Positions 1 to 9,893 of a DNA stretch of 64,000 nucleotides are shown here, piece by piece (position 1 is the first letter of the stretch; each line of letters begins with the position of its first letter). The translations under genes were made by a program, and so were the position numbers. This DNA is from Paenibacillus lacisoli (GTDB taxonomy: Bacteria; Bacillota; Bacilli; Paenibacillales; Paenibacillaceae). The notes beneath the pieces are model-generated. The model was not told the origin of the DNA. It worked only from the letters and a program-made list of their open reading frames with translations, and did no database searches. The DNA lies in NCBI RefSeq assembly GCF_030580655.1, contig NZ_JAUQTB010000001.1:62001-126000 (forward strand), given 5' to 3'.

Positions 1-492
1 AAACACGGCCATCGGATCGTTACTGCCGGATTCAGCCTCCAAGGTGGAGGTCAGTTTGTTCTTGATATTTTTACCGCCAAGCACTGAGAATACAGCAGCC
101 GCATCCGTAGAGCCTACAATGGCGCCAAAGAGCAGACCTTCCTTCCAATCCACACCCAGAATGAAAGTGGCACAGATTCCCACCACCGCCGTAGTCGCAA
201 TAACACCAAGCGTTGCCAGAGACAGTGCCGGCTTGATGACAGGCTTGATGTGGGAGAATTTAGTCTGCATCCCTCCTTCAAACAGGATGATAATCAACGC
301 AAGGATACCAACCAGCTGTGTAATAAAAGCATTGTCAAAATAAACAAAACGGCTTAGCGCCATTCCGACAATAATGAAGAGCACCAGAGCAGGCATACCG
401 AACCGGTTAGAAAATTTGGTTGTTAGCACGCCGACCAGGAGCAGACCGGAAAGGAGCAGGATGATTGAGTCGATTAGAGCGGTTTGTTCCAT
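1..492 (-). CDS. Cation:proton antiporter, CPA1 / NhaP2 (CvrA) type, N-terminal part
   Basis: The gene runs off the left edge of the window, so only the first 164 residues are present, starting at the ATG at 490-492 behind a GGAGGAG ribosome binding site. The translation begins MEQTALIDSIILLLSG and shows repeated hydrophobic helices, including LLLVGVLTTKFSNRFGMP and ILALIIILFEGG. A conserved GSTDAAAVFSVLGG stretch follows, then LEAESGSNDPMAVF. The last two motifs are typical of the ion-binding half of CPA1 antiporters of the NhaP2/CvrA type, which exchange K+ or Na+ for H+ across the membrane. The C-terminal TrkA-C-like part expected for NhaP2 lies outside the window. Substrate cation is not decidable from the fragment. 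Confidence 0.8.
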   Translation of the reverse strand, partial: MEQTALIDSIILLLSGLLLVGVLTTKFSNRFGMPALVLFIIVGMALSRFVYFDNAFITQLVGILALIIILFEGGMQTKFSHIKPVIKPALSLATLGVIATTAVVGICATFILGVDWKEGLLFGAIVGSTDAAAVFSVLGGKNIKNKLTSTLEAESGSNDPMAVF

Positions 493-774
493 GTTCTTAT
501 TCTCCTCCTCCAAGTAACAAGTTATATGTATATCTTTTATTATAACCTAATTTAAAGGTTTCCGTTTTTACATGGCTCTCTGAAAAAGTAGGCCGCTGAA
601 AACGTGTATCAAATTCAATCGTGCCAAATAAGGATCTATCTCTTATTAACCATTTTTCATACCCGTATGCTAATGAAGTCTAATTTATCGTTTTCCTGCA
701 AATGCCTACATATTCACTCGCGCCTTTTGACACAGTAATGTTACACGTTGAGCTCAACACAGGAGGGTTAAAGA

Positions 775-2157
775 ATGGCAAAATCCACAGCTGCAAAAGA
801 AGATACCCAGCTTCAATGGTGGCAGCTCTCACTGCTCGGAGTGGCTTGTACGATCGGGACAGGGTATTTTCTGGGGACAGGACTAGGTATAAGGATCGGA
901 GGCCCATCTATCCTGATTGCCTTTGTATTGGCGGCGCTGGGGACTTATATTGTTTTCGATGTACTCGCACAAATGACGGCCAAGGAACCGGAACAGGGGT
1001 CTTTCCGTTCTTATGCCAAGAAAGCTTTTGGGCGATGGGCAGGGTTCAGCAGCGGCTGGGTATATTGGTCCTCCGAACTGCTCATTATGGGCAGCCAGCT
1101 GACGGCTTTGTCTTTGTTCACCCGTTTTTGGCTGCCGGGTCTTCCGCTTTGGCTGCTGGCCTGCGGATATGCCATTCTTGGACTTGCTGTTCTGTTTATG
1201 GGAACCAAAGGTTTTGACCGTGTAGAGAATGTTCTGGCAGTCATTAAAATTGCAGCTATTGTCATGTTTCTTGTTATTGCTGTAATTGCTCTGCTGGGCT
1301 GGGTGGGCGGTGGCAAGCACTCTCCTTCGTTTCCGACAACTGCGAAAGAATTCTTTCCGGCGAGCTGGAAAGGTTCCTGGTCTTCGGTGATCTTCGCGTT
1401 TTATGCATTTGGCGGGATCGAGATCATCGGCTTAATGGCCATTCGTCTTAAGAATCCAGCAGATGCTCCTAAAGCAGGCAAGATGATGCTTATCCTCCTT
1501 GCCTCCGTCTATATCATCTCCGTCGGTCTCGCTGTGACGCTGCTGCCTTGGAGTGCCTTTACCGGAAAAGAAAGTCCGTTTATTGCCGCCCTGAAGAGCT
1601 ACGATCTTCCATTTGTGCCTCATGTATTTAATGCCGTATTGATCATTGCCGGCTTCTCAACCATGGTCGCCAGTCTGTTCGCGGTCACAACCATGCTTGT
1701 TACTTTGGCTGGAGATGGAGATGCGCCGAAGCTGTTTGCCATTAAGGTCAGGAAAAAGCTTGCGCTCCCAGCTATAGCTCTTACAGCCGCAGGAATGGCG
1801 GCATCCATTGTACTCGCTCTCCTGATCCCCGGGAAAATCTATGAATATGTGACAACAGCGGCGGGACTGCTTCTTTTATATAATTGGCTGTTCATTCTAA
1901 TTACAGCCGGCAAATTGTTGCAGCTCACTCCTTTTGGCCAGATCAAGCGGTATGCCGGGATGGTGCTTATTCTGATCGGGGTCACGGGAACTCTTTTTCA
2001 CGGGATGAGCAGACCGGGTTTCTGGATCAGTCTCTTGTTCATCGGGCTTATCGGTATCGTCACTCTGCTGATGCAGTGGAAATGGAAAAAGCAAAAAGGC
2101 GGTGCAGCTTTGCACCGCCCGCTGAAGAAACGAAAAATAGTTAACCAAAGGACCTGA
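775..2157 (+). CDS. APC-family amino acid permease
   Basis: A 460-residue polytopic membrane protein with about 12 hydrophobic segments. The N-terminal helix contains GVACTIGTGYFLGTGLGI, the glycine-rich first helix typical of amino acid/polyamine permeases (APC superfamily, AAT-like branch). FAFYAFGGIEIIGLMA corresponds to the helix 6 substrate region. AGGAGG lies 7 bases before the ATG. It probably imports an amino acid with protons; the substrate cannot be read from the sequence. It stands alone, convergent with the LysE-type gene. Its last 20 codons are lysine/arginine-rich and contain a perfect hairpin (2098-2119) that reads as a terminator for the opposite strand. Confidence 0.85.
   Translation: MAKSTAAKEDTQLQWWQLSLLGVACTIGTGYFLGTGLGIRIGGPSILIAFVLAALGTYIVFDVLAQMTAKEPEQGSFRSYAKKAFGRWAGFSSGWVYWSSELLIMGSQLTALSLFTRFWLPGLPLWLLACGYAILGLAVLFMGTKGFDRVENVLAVIKIAAIVMFLVIAVIALLGWVGGGKHSPSFPTTAKEFFPASWKGSWSSVIFAFYAFGGIEIIGLMAIRLKNPADAPKAGKMMLILLASVYIISVGLAVTLLPWSAFTGKESPFIAALKSYDLPFVPHVFNAVLIIAGFSTMVASLFAVTTMLVTLAGDGDAPKLFAIKVRKKLALPAIALTAAGMAASIVLALLIPGKIYEYVTTAAGLLLLYNWLFILITAGKLLQLTPFGQIKRYAGMVLILIGVTGTLFHGMSRPGFWISLLFIGLIGIVTLLMQWKWKKQKGGAALHRPLKKRKIVNQRT
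2098..2119 (-). terminator. Intrinsic terminator of the LysE-type gene, lying inside the permease coding sequence
   Basis: A perfect 9 bp stem (GGCGGTGCA with TGCACCGCC) closes a 4-base loop. On the minus strand it is followed by TTTTTGCTTTTT, so it fits termination of the minus-strand transporter gene ending at 2183. On the plus strand there is no U tract. The hairpin sits in codons near the C-terminus of the permease. Confidence 0.75.
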
Positions 2158-2182
2158 TAAGCTGCTGTCTCTGCAGCTGACA

Positions 2183-2812
2183 TTACAGTCTTGAGATCAT
2201 CATCTGAACGGCTTCCGTACCGAAGTACACACCGAAGCCGATCAGAAATATGCCCGATACAATGGCAATTCCCCGGATGATCCGATCGGTCAGGAAGCGG
2301 CGGAAGCTGCTCGCCGTAACAGCCAGACTCAGATCCCACAGCAGGATACCTGCCAGAATGGCAGCACTGTTAAGCAGGACCATTTGGAACGAACCTGACG
2401 CCATATCGGCCAGAACAGAACCGTAAATACCCAGCCAGAACAGGACTGACATTGGATTAACGGCAGATACGATAAAACCGGCGGAACACGACTTTATCAA
2501 CGACTCGTGGTTCCGCTGATCCTTGACTTCAGGTCTTCCGGAGTTCCAAATGCTCTCTATACCCGAATAGATAAGAATAAAGGCGCCAAACAGCCACAGC
2601 AGCGTCTGGATAAACGGGGTATTCAGGAAATGAATGACCCCGAAATAGACAAGGATCATATACATGACGTCTGCAGCGGCCGCCCCCAGCCCGAATATCC
2701 AGGCATGAAGGAAGCCGTGCTTAATCCCCTTATCCAGCTGAGCTGCATTCACCGGGCCAATCGGTGCCGACAGGGTAATGCCCAGCAACATATAACTGAT
2801 TAGATGGTACAT
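2183..2812 (-). CDS. LysE/RhtB family amino acid exporter
   Basis: A 209-residue membrane protein with six hydrophobic segments. Its N-terminal motif GITLSAPIGPVNAAQL is the characteristic LysE-family GPxN signature. Family members export amino acids or related small molecules. The ATG at 2812 is chosen because GGGGAGGT lies 9 bases upstream; a longer reading frame back to 2836 lacks a ribosome binding site. No regulator gene of the LysG type is adjacent. Substrate is unknown. Confidence 0.88.
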   Translation of the reverse strand: MYHLISYMLLGITLSAPIGPVNAAQLDKGIKHGFLHAWIFGLGAAAADVMYMILVYFGVIHFLNTPFIQTLLWLFGAFILIYSGIESIWNSGRPEVKDQRNHESLIKSCSAGFIVSAVNPMSVLFWLGIYGSVLADMASGSFQMVLLNSAAILAGILLWDLSLAVTASSFRRFLTDRIIRGIAIVSGIFLIGFGVYFGTEAVQMMISRL

Positions 2813-2920
2813 GATCGCTGCTACCTCCCCTAGCACATAGGATGGAATTGCTTGTCTGTTCCATCGTCTGATTTAGTCTATTCATGGATTGCAGCATGTA
2901 CAACTTAACGAAAATAAAAA

Positions 2921-2960
2921 AAGGCAAGCCTTAACCTCACGGAGGTCAAGACTTGCCTTT
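2921..2960 (-). terminator. Intrinsic terminator after the hybrid histidine kinase
   Basis: Outer arms AAGGCAAG and CTTGCCTT enclose inner paired segments (CTT/AAG, ACCTC/GAGGT). On the minus strand the hairpin is followed by a run of seven T. It ends the kinase transcript. Confidence 0.85.
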
Positions 2961-2966
2961 TCAGAA

Positions 2967-5726
2967 TTAAGAAGTATGATGCGTTACTCGGTTTGTAAGC
3001 CACAGCTTCATTCTGGAGACAACTTCTCTGATGTTTAGCGGCTTGCTGATATAATCATTGGCGCCGACTGCAAGACATTTCTCCCGGTCCTCTTTCATCG
3101 CTTTGGCTGTCAAGGCGATGATCGGGAGGGTGTTCATTCCGTATGTACCCCGAATTTCGCGAATCGTCTCATAACCATCCATTTCGGGCATCATGATATC
3201 CATAAGCACAATGTCTACGTCATCATGTTCCCGAAGAAGCTCCAGACACTCCCGTCCATTCTGCGCCGTGATCACACTCATATCGAAGTTCTCCAAAGCA
3301 TTAGCCAGTGCATAGACGTTCCGGATATCATCGTCGACAACAAGCACCTTGCTGCCCCTAAACATCTGCTCTTCCAGAGGAGTAAAGAGCTCCTCAGGAC
3401 TAATCGGCATTACCGGCCGCGGTACAGGCTTAAGTCTGGCCGGTTCCTCAATAGCAGCAGCTGCTTCCTGCTGAATGAACAAGGCTGAATCGTCCTGCGG
3501 TTCCTCCTCAAGACACGGCAGGAAAAGCGTAAATGCGCTGCCCTTGCCCTCTTCGCTCTGCAAGGTAATCGTACCTCCCAGCAGCCGGGCAAGAGAGAGG
3601 GAAATAGATAAACCTAGCCCGGTTCCGCCGAATTTACGGGTATTGGCCCCGTCTACCTGCTTGAATGCTTCAAAGATCAACTGCTGCTTTTCTTCGGGTA
3701 TCCCAATTCCCGTATCTGCTACGGTAAAGGCAAGAATATCGGAAGAAGGTCCTGCTTCCGTATCAACCTCGGACTTCAGCCGGGTCACCGTCAGTGACAC
3801 TTCTCCACGGGAAGTGAATTTGAACGCATTAGACAGCAGATTGCGAAGAATCTGCTGCAGCCTGTTGCCATCACTGTAGAACAGCTGCGGCAGCTTCTTA
3901 TCCAGCTGAATCCGGAAGTCAACGTTCTTCTTCTCCGCCGTCTTCAGGAAATAAGTATTCAACGTATCCGGCAGCTCGGAGAGATTAATAGGATCATACT
4001 CGATCAGCATCTCACCTGCCTCCACTTTGGACAGGTCGAGAATATCGTTAATGAGCGTCAGGAGATCCTTGCCCGAAGAGTGAATAACCGAGGCATATTG
4101 TTGCTCTTCTTCGCTAAGATTCTGATGCTTGTTCTCTGATAAAATTTCGGACAAAATCAACATGCTGTTAAGCGGTGTCCGCAGTTCATGCGACATATTC
4201 GCCAGAAATTCCGATTTATAATCCGAGCTTTTGGCCAATTGTTCTGCATACTTCTCAAGCTCGGCCGCGGCATTCTCTGCTGCTGATTTCTGTTCTTCGA
4301 GCTTATCATTCAGAATATGAAGTTCTTCGGTTTGCATGGACATTTCCTCAGTCTGTGCCTGCAGCTCCTCGGTCTGTGCCTGTAGTTCTTCCGACTGAAC
4401 CTGCAGCTCTTCATTCATAGCTTGAGATTCGGCATACAGACGCTGTACTTCCATATTAATCTGCGTGGAATGAATAGACACGCCAAGAATAGAGCAAAGC
4501 TCCTGAAGCAGATTCATCTGTTCCGGATGGAGCGGACGCATAGCTGCAATCTCGATGACTGCGCGAACACGCCCTTCAAAGCTTACCGGAGCAAGGATTA
4601 ATACCCGGGGGGCTGCAGATCCAAGCCCTGAATTTACAGATACGTAACCGGGAGGGAGATCATGAACAACAAGCATACGATTCTCTAGTGCACACTGTCC
4701 TGCCAGCCCTTGACCTGCCCGGAAATAGGCCTCCCCTTGCTCTTTTCCATGTTCGGGACCTGCTGCAAAAGCGGCAGAGCGCTTCAGCTCTGTATGTTCA
4801 TTCACCAGATACAGCAGCGCATACGGCAGCTCCAGCAGTTCAGCCAGACGACTGACGAATTGCTGGGTAAGCTCATGGATCCCCAGCGGATTTTGCAGCA
4901 TTGTAGCTGTAGCAGCAATCTGATCCTTTGCCCAATTCTGCCGTTCCAAGGAATCCAGCAGATCGTTGGTGGCATTCCCCAGATCCCTCACTTCATCATT
5001 CGTCTTCACTTTGATGCGCTGCCCCAGATTTCCGCCGTTGTACATATCACGAATGGTGCCGGTCACCTGGTTGATCGTCCGGGCAATATTGCCTGAGATC
5101 GTCATCCCGGCTGCAATAGAGAGAAGAATGATGGCACCCCAGATGGAGTACATAACGATAAGCATTCTTTCGTTACTTGCCGTGAGTCTGTCGGCACGCT
5201 GTTGAGTCAACCCTAACTCCGTGTCCCGAAAAGTAGCCAGCTGGGTTCTCAGGTTATCAATTTCTGCCTTTCCAGGATCCGCCGTGAAGAAAGCCGTGAC
5301 TTCTTCTTCTTGCCCCTGACGTTTCGCTGCAATCACCGGTTCACCCGCTACCTTCATCCAATTCTCGATATGGGATTTAATGACGTCAAGATTACGCTGC
5401 TGAGCCGGATTATCAGCTACCAGTCCATACAAGGTATTAAAATCATTCTCCCATACCACCTTCGCCTGGTCGTAGGGTTCCAGGTAGCTTTCATTCCCGG
5501 TGATGACATAACCTCTTTGAGAGGTCTCCATATCAAGAACATGCTTCTCCAGGCCATTCGTCAAATTGTGAACCTGCAAATCATGCTGTGTTATGTATTG
5601 ATTCTCCTCCTGCAGCTGATTTATTCTGTCTGACATGACAAACAGGAAGATTCCCAGACATATTACAATCAATACATAGCCGAGGAGAATTTTGGTCCGG
5701 ATGTTGAATCGAAATCGTTGACGCAT
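2967..5726 (-). CDS. Hybrid sensor histidine kinase (CHASE3-HAMP-GAF-HisKA-HATPase-REC)
   Basis: A 919-residue membrane sensor. A transmembrane helix lies at residues 12-31, a CHASE3-type four-helix sensory region (HVLDMETSQRGYVITG) at about 35-185, and a second membrane helix at about 188-210. HAMP covers about 210-262 and a GAF domain about 275-420. A long coiled coil with SEELQAQTEEL repeats covers 425-500. HisKA has phospho-acceptor His513 (MSHELRTPLN), and the HATPase has DTGIGIP at 671 and GGTGLGLS at 700. A receiver domain from about 793 has Asp843 as likely acceptor, with Thr873 and Lys895. AAAGGGGAG precedes the ATG. The layout suits an intramolecular phosphorelay; the partner regulator is not adjacent, so output is unknown. 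Confidence 0.92.
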   Translation of the reverse strand: MRQRFRFNIRTKILLGYVLIVICLGIFLFVMSDRINQLQEENQYITQHDLQVHNLTNGLEKHVLDMETSQRGYVITGNESYLEPYDQAKVVWENDFNTLYGLVADNPAQQRNLDVIKSHIENWMKVAGEPVIAAKRQGQEEEVTAFFTADPGKAEIDNLRTQLATFRDTELGLTQQRADRLTASNERMLIVMYSIWGAIILLSIAAGMTISGNIARTINQVTGTIRDMYNGGNLGQRIKVKTNDEVRDLGNATNDLLDSLERQNWAKDQIAATATMLQNPLGIHELTQQFVSRLAELLELPYALLYLVNEHTELKRSAAFAAGPEHGKEQGEAYFRAGQGLAGQCALENRMLVVHDLPPGYVSVNSGLGSAAPRVLILAPVSFEGRVRAVIEIAAMRPLHPEQMNLLQELCSILGVSIHSTQINMEVQRLYAESQAMNEELQVQSEELQAQTEELQAQTEEMSMQTEELHILNDKLEEQKSAAENAAAELEKYAEQLAKSSDYKSEFLANMSHELRTPLNSMLILSEILSENKHQNLSEEEQQYASVIHSSGKDLLTLINDILDLSKVEAGEMLIEYDPINLSELPDTLNTYFLKTAEKKNVDFRIQLDKKLPQLFYSDGNRLQQILRNLLSNAFKFTSRGEVSLTVTRLKSEVDTEAGPSSDILAFTVADTGIGIPEEKQQLIFEAFKQVDGANTRKFGGTGLGLSISLSLARLLGGTITLQSEEGKGSAFTLFLPCLEEEPQDDSALFIQQEAAAAIEEPARLKPVPRPVMPISPEELFTPLEEQMFRGSKVLVVDDDIRNVYALANALENFDMSVITAQNGRECLELLREHDDVDIVLMDIMMPEMDGYETIREIRGTYGMNTLPIIALTAKAMKEDREKCLAVGANDYISKPLNIREVVSRMKLWLTNRVTHHTS

Positions 5727-5887
5727 GATTCGCTCCCCTTTGTATGCTGTTTTTGGGTCTTATTAATTAGAACAATCGAATTTAATTGTAATGCGGTAAA
5801 TTGCGGAAAACAAGCCTTTAAACAACCCTTTCAAGAAAATTAATAGTTGAAATTGTTAATTCTAATTCTCTTCGTCCCACAACAAAA

Positions 5888-5922
5888 AAACTGACCCGTC
5901 CGAAGACAAGCCAGTTTTAGAA
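5888..5922 (-). terminator. Intrinsic terminator after fumC
   Basis: AAAACTG and CAGTTTT form the outer stem around GTC/GAC. On the minus strand the structure ends in TTTTTTTG, directly downstream of fumC. Confidence 0.8.
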
Positions 5923-5957
5923 GGAGTTCTGTAAGATTAGTGATTCATCAAGATGAT

Positions 5958-7346
5958 CTATGCTTTTGGACTGATCATCAAAGCAGGGTCCACATACTGA
6001 TCGAACTGCTCTTCTGTCAGCAGACCTGTCTTCAGGGCAGCCTCTTTCAGCGTGGAGCCCTCAGTATGAGCAAGCTTGGCAATTTTTGCTGCATTCTCGT
6101 AGCCGATATACGGGTTGAGCGCTGTAACCAGCATCAGGGAGTTGTTGAGATTATGCTCAATTTGCGGCAGGTTTGGTTCAATGCCCACAGCACAATTATC
6201 GTTAAAGGCCTTGATGGAGTCCGCGAGCAGATGAACCGATTGCAGGAAATTATAAATAATAACGGGTTTGAACACATTCAGTTCAAAGTTTCCTTGGCTG
6301 GCAGCAAAACCGATTGCCGCATCATTGCCCATAACCTGCGTCACGACCATCGTAATTGCTTCACTTTGTGTGGGATTGACTTTTCCCGGCATAATCGAAC
6401 TACCCGGCTCATTAGCAGGAATCGTGATTTCACCGAGTCCGCTGCGCGGGCCGCTGGCCAGCCAGCGGATGTCATTCGCAATTTTCATCATATCCGCCGC
6501 CAGCGCCTTAATCGCTCCATGGACGGTTACGACCTCATCATGACTGGTCAGAGCGTGAAATTTGTTCGGGGCAGAAACGAATGATTTGCCTGTATACTCA
6601 CTGATGTATGCAGCAGTCTTATCCCCAAACTCCGGGTGAGCGTTAATACCGGTACCCACTGCTGTTCCGCCGATGGCAAGCTCTGTCATATATTGTACCG
6701 TATCCCGGATCATGCGCTCACTTTTATCAAGCATCGCATACCAACCGCTGATCTCCTGGCCGAGGGTGAGGGGTGTTGCATCTTGAAGATGTGTACGGCC
6801 AATCTTGATTATATCCTTGAACGCCTCTGATTTCTGAGCAAACGTCTTTTTCAGTATAGCAATGGATGGAAGCAGGCGTTCCTCAACCGCTATAACGCCG
6901 GACACATGCAGCGCAGTAGGAAACGTATCGTTCGAGCTTTGCGACATATTCACGTCATCATTAGGGTGCAGACGGGTATCCTTTCCCTGCCCTTCCAGCC
7001 AGCGGTTACCGACATGCGCAATCACTTCATTCACATTCATATTGGACTGTGTGCCGCTGCCTGTCTGCCAGACCACGAGAGGAAAATGATCATCCAGCTT
7101 GCCGGCAAGAATCTCATCTGCTGCATATAGGATCGCATTCAGCTTGTCCTCGGACAGCTTACCCAGCTGATGATTGCTCTGAGCCGCACTGCGTTTCAGG
7201 ATGGCGAAGGCGCGAATAACTTCCAGAGGCATCTTCTCCCCGCCAATCGGAAAGTTTTCTTTGCTTCGTTGGGTCTGCGCACCCCATAGACGATCTGCAG
7301 GCACCTGAATCTCACCAATCGTATCTTTCTCGATCCGGAATTCCAT
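5958..7346 (-). CDS. fumC: Fumarate hydratase, class II
   Basis: Catalyses reversible hydration of fumarate to L-malate in the citric acid cycle, as an iron-independent cytoplasmic homotetramer. The 462-residue protein has the family length and opens [19 protein letters not shown]. It carries the WGAQTQRS region, [17 protein letters not shown] with the active-site His, and the fumarase/aspartase signature [11 protein letters not shown] with the catalytic Ser loop. The second ATG (7346) is chosen because GGGGGA lies 6 bases upstream and family members start here; an ATG two codons earlier is too close to the ribosome binding site. The epimerase-like gene ends only 33 bases upstream, so the two may be co-transcribed. 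Confidence 0.96.
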   Translation of the reverse strand: MEFRIEKDTIGEIQVPADRLWGAQTQRSKENFPIGGEKMPLEVIRAFAILKRSAAQSNHQLGKLSEDKLNAILYAADEILAGKLDDHFPLVVWQTGSGTQSNMNVNEVIAHVGNRWLEGQGKDTRLHPNDDVNMSQSSNDTFPTALHVSGVIAVEERLLPSIAILKKTFAQKSEAFKDIIKIGRTHLQDATPLTLGQEISGWYAMLDKSERMIRDTVQYMTELAIGGTAVGTGINAHPEFGDKTAAYISEYTGKSFVSAPNKFHALTSHDEVVTVHGAIKALAADMMKIANDIRWLASGPRSGLGEITIPANEPGSSIMPGKVNPTQSEAITMVVTQVMGNDAAIGFAASQGNFELNVFKPVIIYNFLQSVHLLADSIKAFNDNCAVGIEPNLPQIEHNLNNSLMLVTALNPYIGYENAAKIAKLAHTEGSTLKEAALKTGLLTEEQFDQYVDPALMISPKA

Positions 7347-7379
7347 TTCCATTCCCCCACTCTACTAGAATTTAAAGTA

Positions 7380-8381
7380 TTAGGATTTAATGTACAAACG
7401 GCTTGTTTCTTCAAAAATATCACCAGGTGCAAGTCCCACCAGACCGATCTCTTCCGGGTCCATTCCTTGTACATTCGGCGCATTAATCATGTTCATTTGA
7501 GGCTCAGGACAGAAAAACTGGCGGCTTGCTCCACAGTTCCATACCATCCAGTGCTTATAAGAGGTACCTGCATCATATACAAGGGTGATGTTCTGCTTGG
7601 TATCCGTCAGTTCCATTACATTGCGGCCATTCACGGGCTGAGCCGTATAGTGGTTGTCCATGGCTTCAAAGTAAGGATTAATTCCGGTTGATTTCATCAG
7701 CTCTTCTTCATGTGTAAGCGTTTGAAATTTACCGGTAGGGAGACTTCTTTCATTCAGTTCACGTCTCTTGTCCATGGTCAGGGTCAAGCTGTAGTCATCC
7801 GCTGTGCTTTCTTCCGCGAACGGTGCATTAATCGCTGTATGGAATGCAATCAGATTCGGCATTTCTTCCTTGCCTTCATTGCGAATGGTCAACTGCTGCT
7901 GCAGCCCGTCTGCACACAAACTATATCTCAGCGTGATGGTAAACGTAAAAGGCAGATAATGATACATCGGATGCCCTTCGCTTACATGCTGACTCATAAC
8001 CAGATAGCTCTCAAGCGCATTGGCTCCGTGGCCTTCCACAGTCCAGGGCACTTCATGTACGAAACCGTGTAGATGGTTATTATTCTCCGGCTCATTAATT
8101 GGAAGCTGATACGTGGTACCCTTCCAGGCAAATTTGCCATCCTCATAGCGGTTCGGCGGGAACAGCACGGGGATGCCGTAGACGGCAGGCGTTTTGCGGA
8201 ACTGTTCAATCTCGGACTCACCCGGTTCACGAAGAATGGTCAGCTTCTTCTCTGTATCACGGAAAGCGACAAGATTTCCGCCAATTCCCGGAATAGCAAC
8301 GGCTTCATAAGCGCCATAACGGAGCCAAATTGCGTCAAGGCCATGATAAGACTGTTCAAAAGATGCATAATGTTCGGACAT
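7380..8381 (-). CDS. Aldose 1-epimerase (mutarotase)-family protein
   Basis: A 333-residue cytoplasmic protein of the galactose mutarotase-like beta-sandwich fold. NNHLHGFVHEVPW contains the conserved histidine seen around residue 105 in aldose epimerases. A second histidine region lies in IAFHTAINAPF, and FCPEPQMNMINAPN resembles the C-terminal catalytic glutamate region. Such enzymes interconvert alpha and beta anomers of sugars or sugar phosphates; the exact substrate is not predicted. GGGAGGT precedes the ATG. It lies just upstream of fumC on the same strand. Confidence 0.85.
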   Translation of the reverse strand: MSEHYASFEQSYHGLDAIWLRYGAYEAVAIPGIGGNLVAFRDTEKKLTILREPGESEIEQFRKTPAVYGIPVLFPPNRYEDGKFAWKGTTYQLPINEPENNNHLHGFVHEVPWTVEGHGANALESYLVMSQHVSEGHPMYHYLPFTFTITLRYSLCADGLQQQLTIRNEGKEEMPNLIAFHTAINAPFAEESTADDYSLTLTMDKRRELNERSLPTGKFQTLTHEEELMKSTGINPYFEAMDNHYTAQPVNGRNVMELTDTKQNITLVYDAGTSYKHWMVWNCGASRQFFCPEPQMNMINAPNVQGMDPEEIGLVGLAPGDIFEETSRLYIKS

Positions 8382-8484
8382 AGTTACCTCCCGCTGATAT
8401 GTAGAGATTTTTACCCACTCGGGTTGACTATATCATGCTAAGGAGCAAATTTCCATACGCCCCTTATTTCGGGTCACAGCAAAA

Positions 8485-8508
8485 AGCTGTGCCTGCTTAG
8501 GCACAGCT
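8485..8508 (-). terminator. Intrinsic terminator after the MBL-fold hydrolase
   Basis: Perfect 10 bp inverted repeat AGCTGTGCCT / AGGCACAGCT with a 4-base loop. It is followed by TTTTT on the minus strand. Confidence 0.85.
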
Positions 8509-8550
8509 CGTATCGAAATGAACAGGGTAGCCGGGGTGCTTCTCTGCCTG

Positions 8551-9357
8551 CTAAACATACTTTCCTTTCCGCGGCACTGCCATTTCTTCAAAATGCTCAC
8601 TTAACCTTTTCAGCTGTCGTCTCAGCTCATCTCCGCGCATCGGTGACCCGTGTCCGGTAACAGCTAGCTTTGGGTTCAGCTGGCACAGCTGCTGAACAGA
8701 CTGATGCGCACTTGGCCAGTCGGTTGTAAAGTAAGCCGGCGGTCCATGCACTTCTTTCTCCTGAATCAGCACAGCCCAAGCAGATTCCTGTTTGACTGTA
8801 ATAAAGGCGTCTCCGGCAAGGAGTGCTCCGTCCTCTTCACGGTACAGAGAAACATGACCCGGCGTGTGACCAGGTGTATGAATCCAGCGCCATCCCGGCA
8901 TGCCGGGAATCTCTCCATCCTCCGGAAGTGCATCAACCTGATCATCCAGATCTATGGCATCATTCGGATAGAGAAAAGATGTCCGCGCCATCATGCCGCC
9001 GCCAACACCCGGATCCGCTGGAGGATAATCCTCCTGCCCGGTCAAATACGGCAGCTCTGCAGCATGAGCATAGACCGGAACCCCCCAGTGCTGTACCAGC
9101 TCAATCACGGATCCGACATGATCAAAATGTCCGTGTGTCAGAATGATAGCCGTCGGAGGTCCTGCAAAGCGCTTTTCCGCAACCGCGAGTATATGTTCCT
9201 TAAAACCGGTCATCCCGGTATCGACTAGCACCCATTCTCTGCTGCCGGGCTGTCCAACAAAACACACATTGACAAATAATGTCCGCAAACTCAGGATGTC
9301 GGTCGCGGCCTCTTCTTCAGCCGTCATTCCTTCCGTAAACAGATAATCTGCTGTCAT
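8551..9357 (-). CDS. Metallo-beta-lactamase-fold hydrolase
   Basis: A 268-residue soluble protein with the complete metal-binding set of the MBL superfamily: THGHFDH (HxHxDH), HTPGHTPGH, the bridging aspartate in LLAGDAF, and a late histidine in VTGHGSPM. It probably binds two zinc ions and hydrolyses a small ester, thioester or lactone-type substrate. No specific family (glyoxalase II, RNase Z, AHL lactonase) can be assigned. The ATG at 9357 has GGAGGG 8 bases upstream; the longer reading frame starting at 9456 lacks such a site and adds a non-conserved leader. Confidence 0.85.
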   Translation of the reverse strand: MTADYLFTEGMTAEEEAATDILSLRTLFVNVCFVGQPGSREWVLVDTGMTGFKEHILAVAEKRFAGPPTAIILTHGHFDHVGSVIELVQHWGVPVYAHAAELPYLTGQEDYPPADPGVGGGMMARTSFLYPNDAIDLDDQVDALPEDGEIPGMPGWRWIHTPGHTPGHVSLYREEDGALLAGDAFITVKQESAWAVLIQEKEVHGPPAYFTTDWPSAHQSVQQLCQLNPKLAVTGHGSPMRGDELRRQLKRLSEHFEEMAVPRKGKYV

Positions 9358-9484
9358 TGTCGGAACCCTCCAATGTACTGGAATAGCTGCTGTTTCCAAT
9401 CGCAACATAGGCTTTCCTATTTTTGCGGAAATATTCAACAATGCTAATATAATCAACTTGTCACGGTTTTAGACCACTTTCCTC

Positions 9485-9757
9485 CTACACGTCTTCCGGC
9501 AGTTTATTCCAGGCAGCATCGAGAAGTTCATCGTAAACATCATCATTTTCTTCAACGAGGGCATCAACCGCCAGCATCTCTTCCTCAACACCGGAATCGC
9601 CAGTAAAGTGCAGACTATAATCCCATTCTTTGCCCCTTTTGCTGAAGAAGGTGATCTCAAAGGTAGACTGGTATCCCTCAGCCTGGAATATGGTTTGTCC
9701 CAGGTAAGCTCCTTCATCGTCCCGTTTCATACTGGCATTCATAATCGTTAGTTTCAT
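9485..9757 (-). CDS. Small acidic protein of unknown function
   Basis: A 90-residue soluble protein beginning MKLTIMNASMKRDDEGAYLG. It looks like a small alpha/beta domain with an acidic C-terminal helix (VEEENDDVYDELLDAAW-like composition). TAGGAGAG lies 8 bases before the ATG. It has no signal peptide, membrane segment or cysteine motif. I do not recognise the family. It lies 127 bases upstream of the MBL hydrolase on the same strand, with no obvious terminator between them, so co-transcription is possible. Confidence 0.6.
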   Translation of the reverse strand: MKLTIMNASMKRDDEGAYLGQTIFQAEGYQSTFEITFFSKRGKEWDYSLHFTGDSGVEEEMLAVDALVEENDDVYDELLDAAWNKLPEDV

Positions 9758-9893
9758 GCGATCTCTCCTAAATTAAGCTTCAGTTCAGCCAATGTAGATT
9801 TGGTAAACTTTATGGTTCCATTGTACAATAGAACAGATACATATGGTACTTACAGGATGTGTATTATACAAGTTTGCTGGAGGGATCGTTAAA

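Noticed and set aside
2160..2178. AGCTGC/GCAGCT hairpin just after the permease stop codon
   Set aside because: Six-base stem with no U tract on either strand; too weak to call a terminator.
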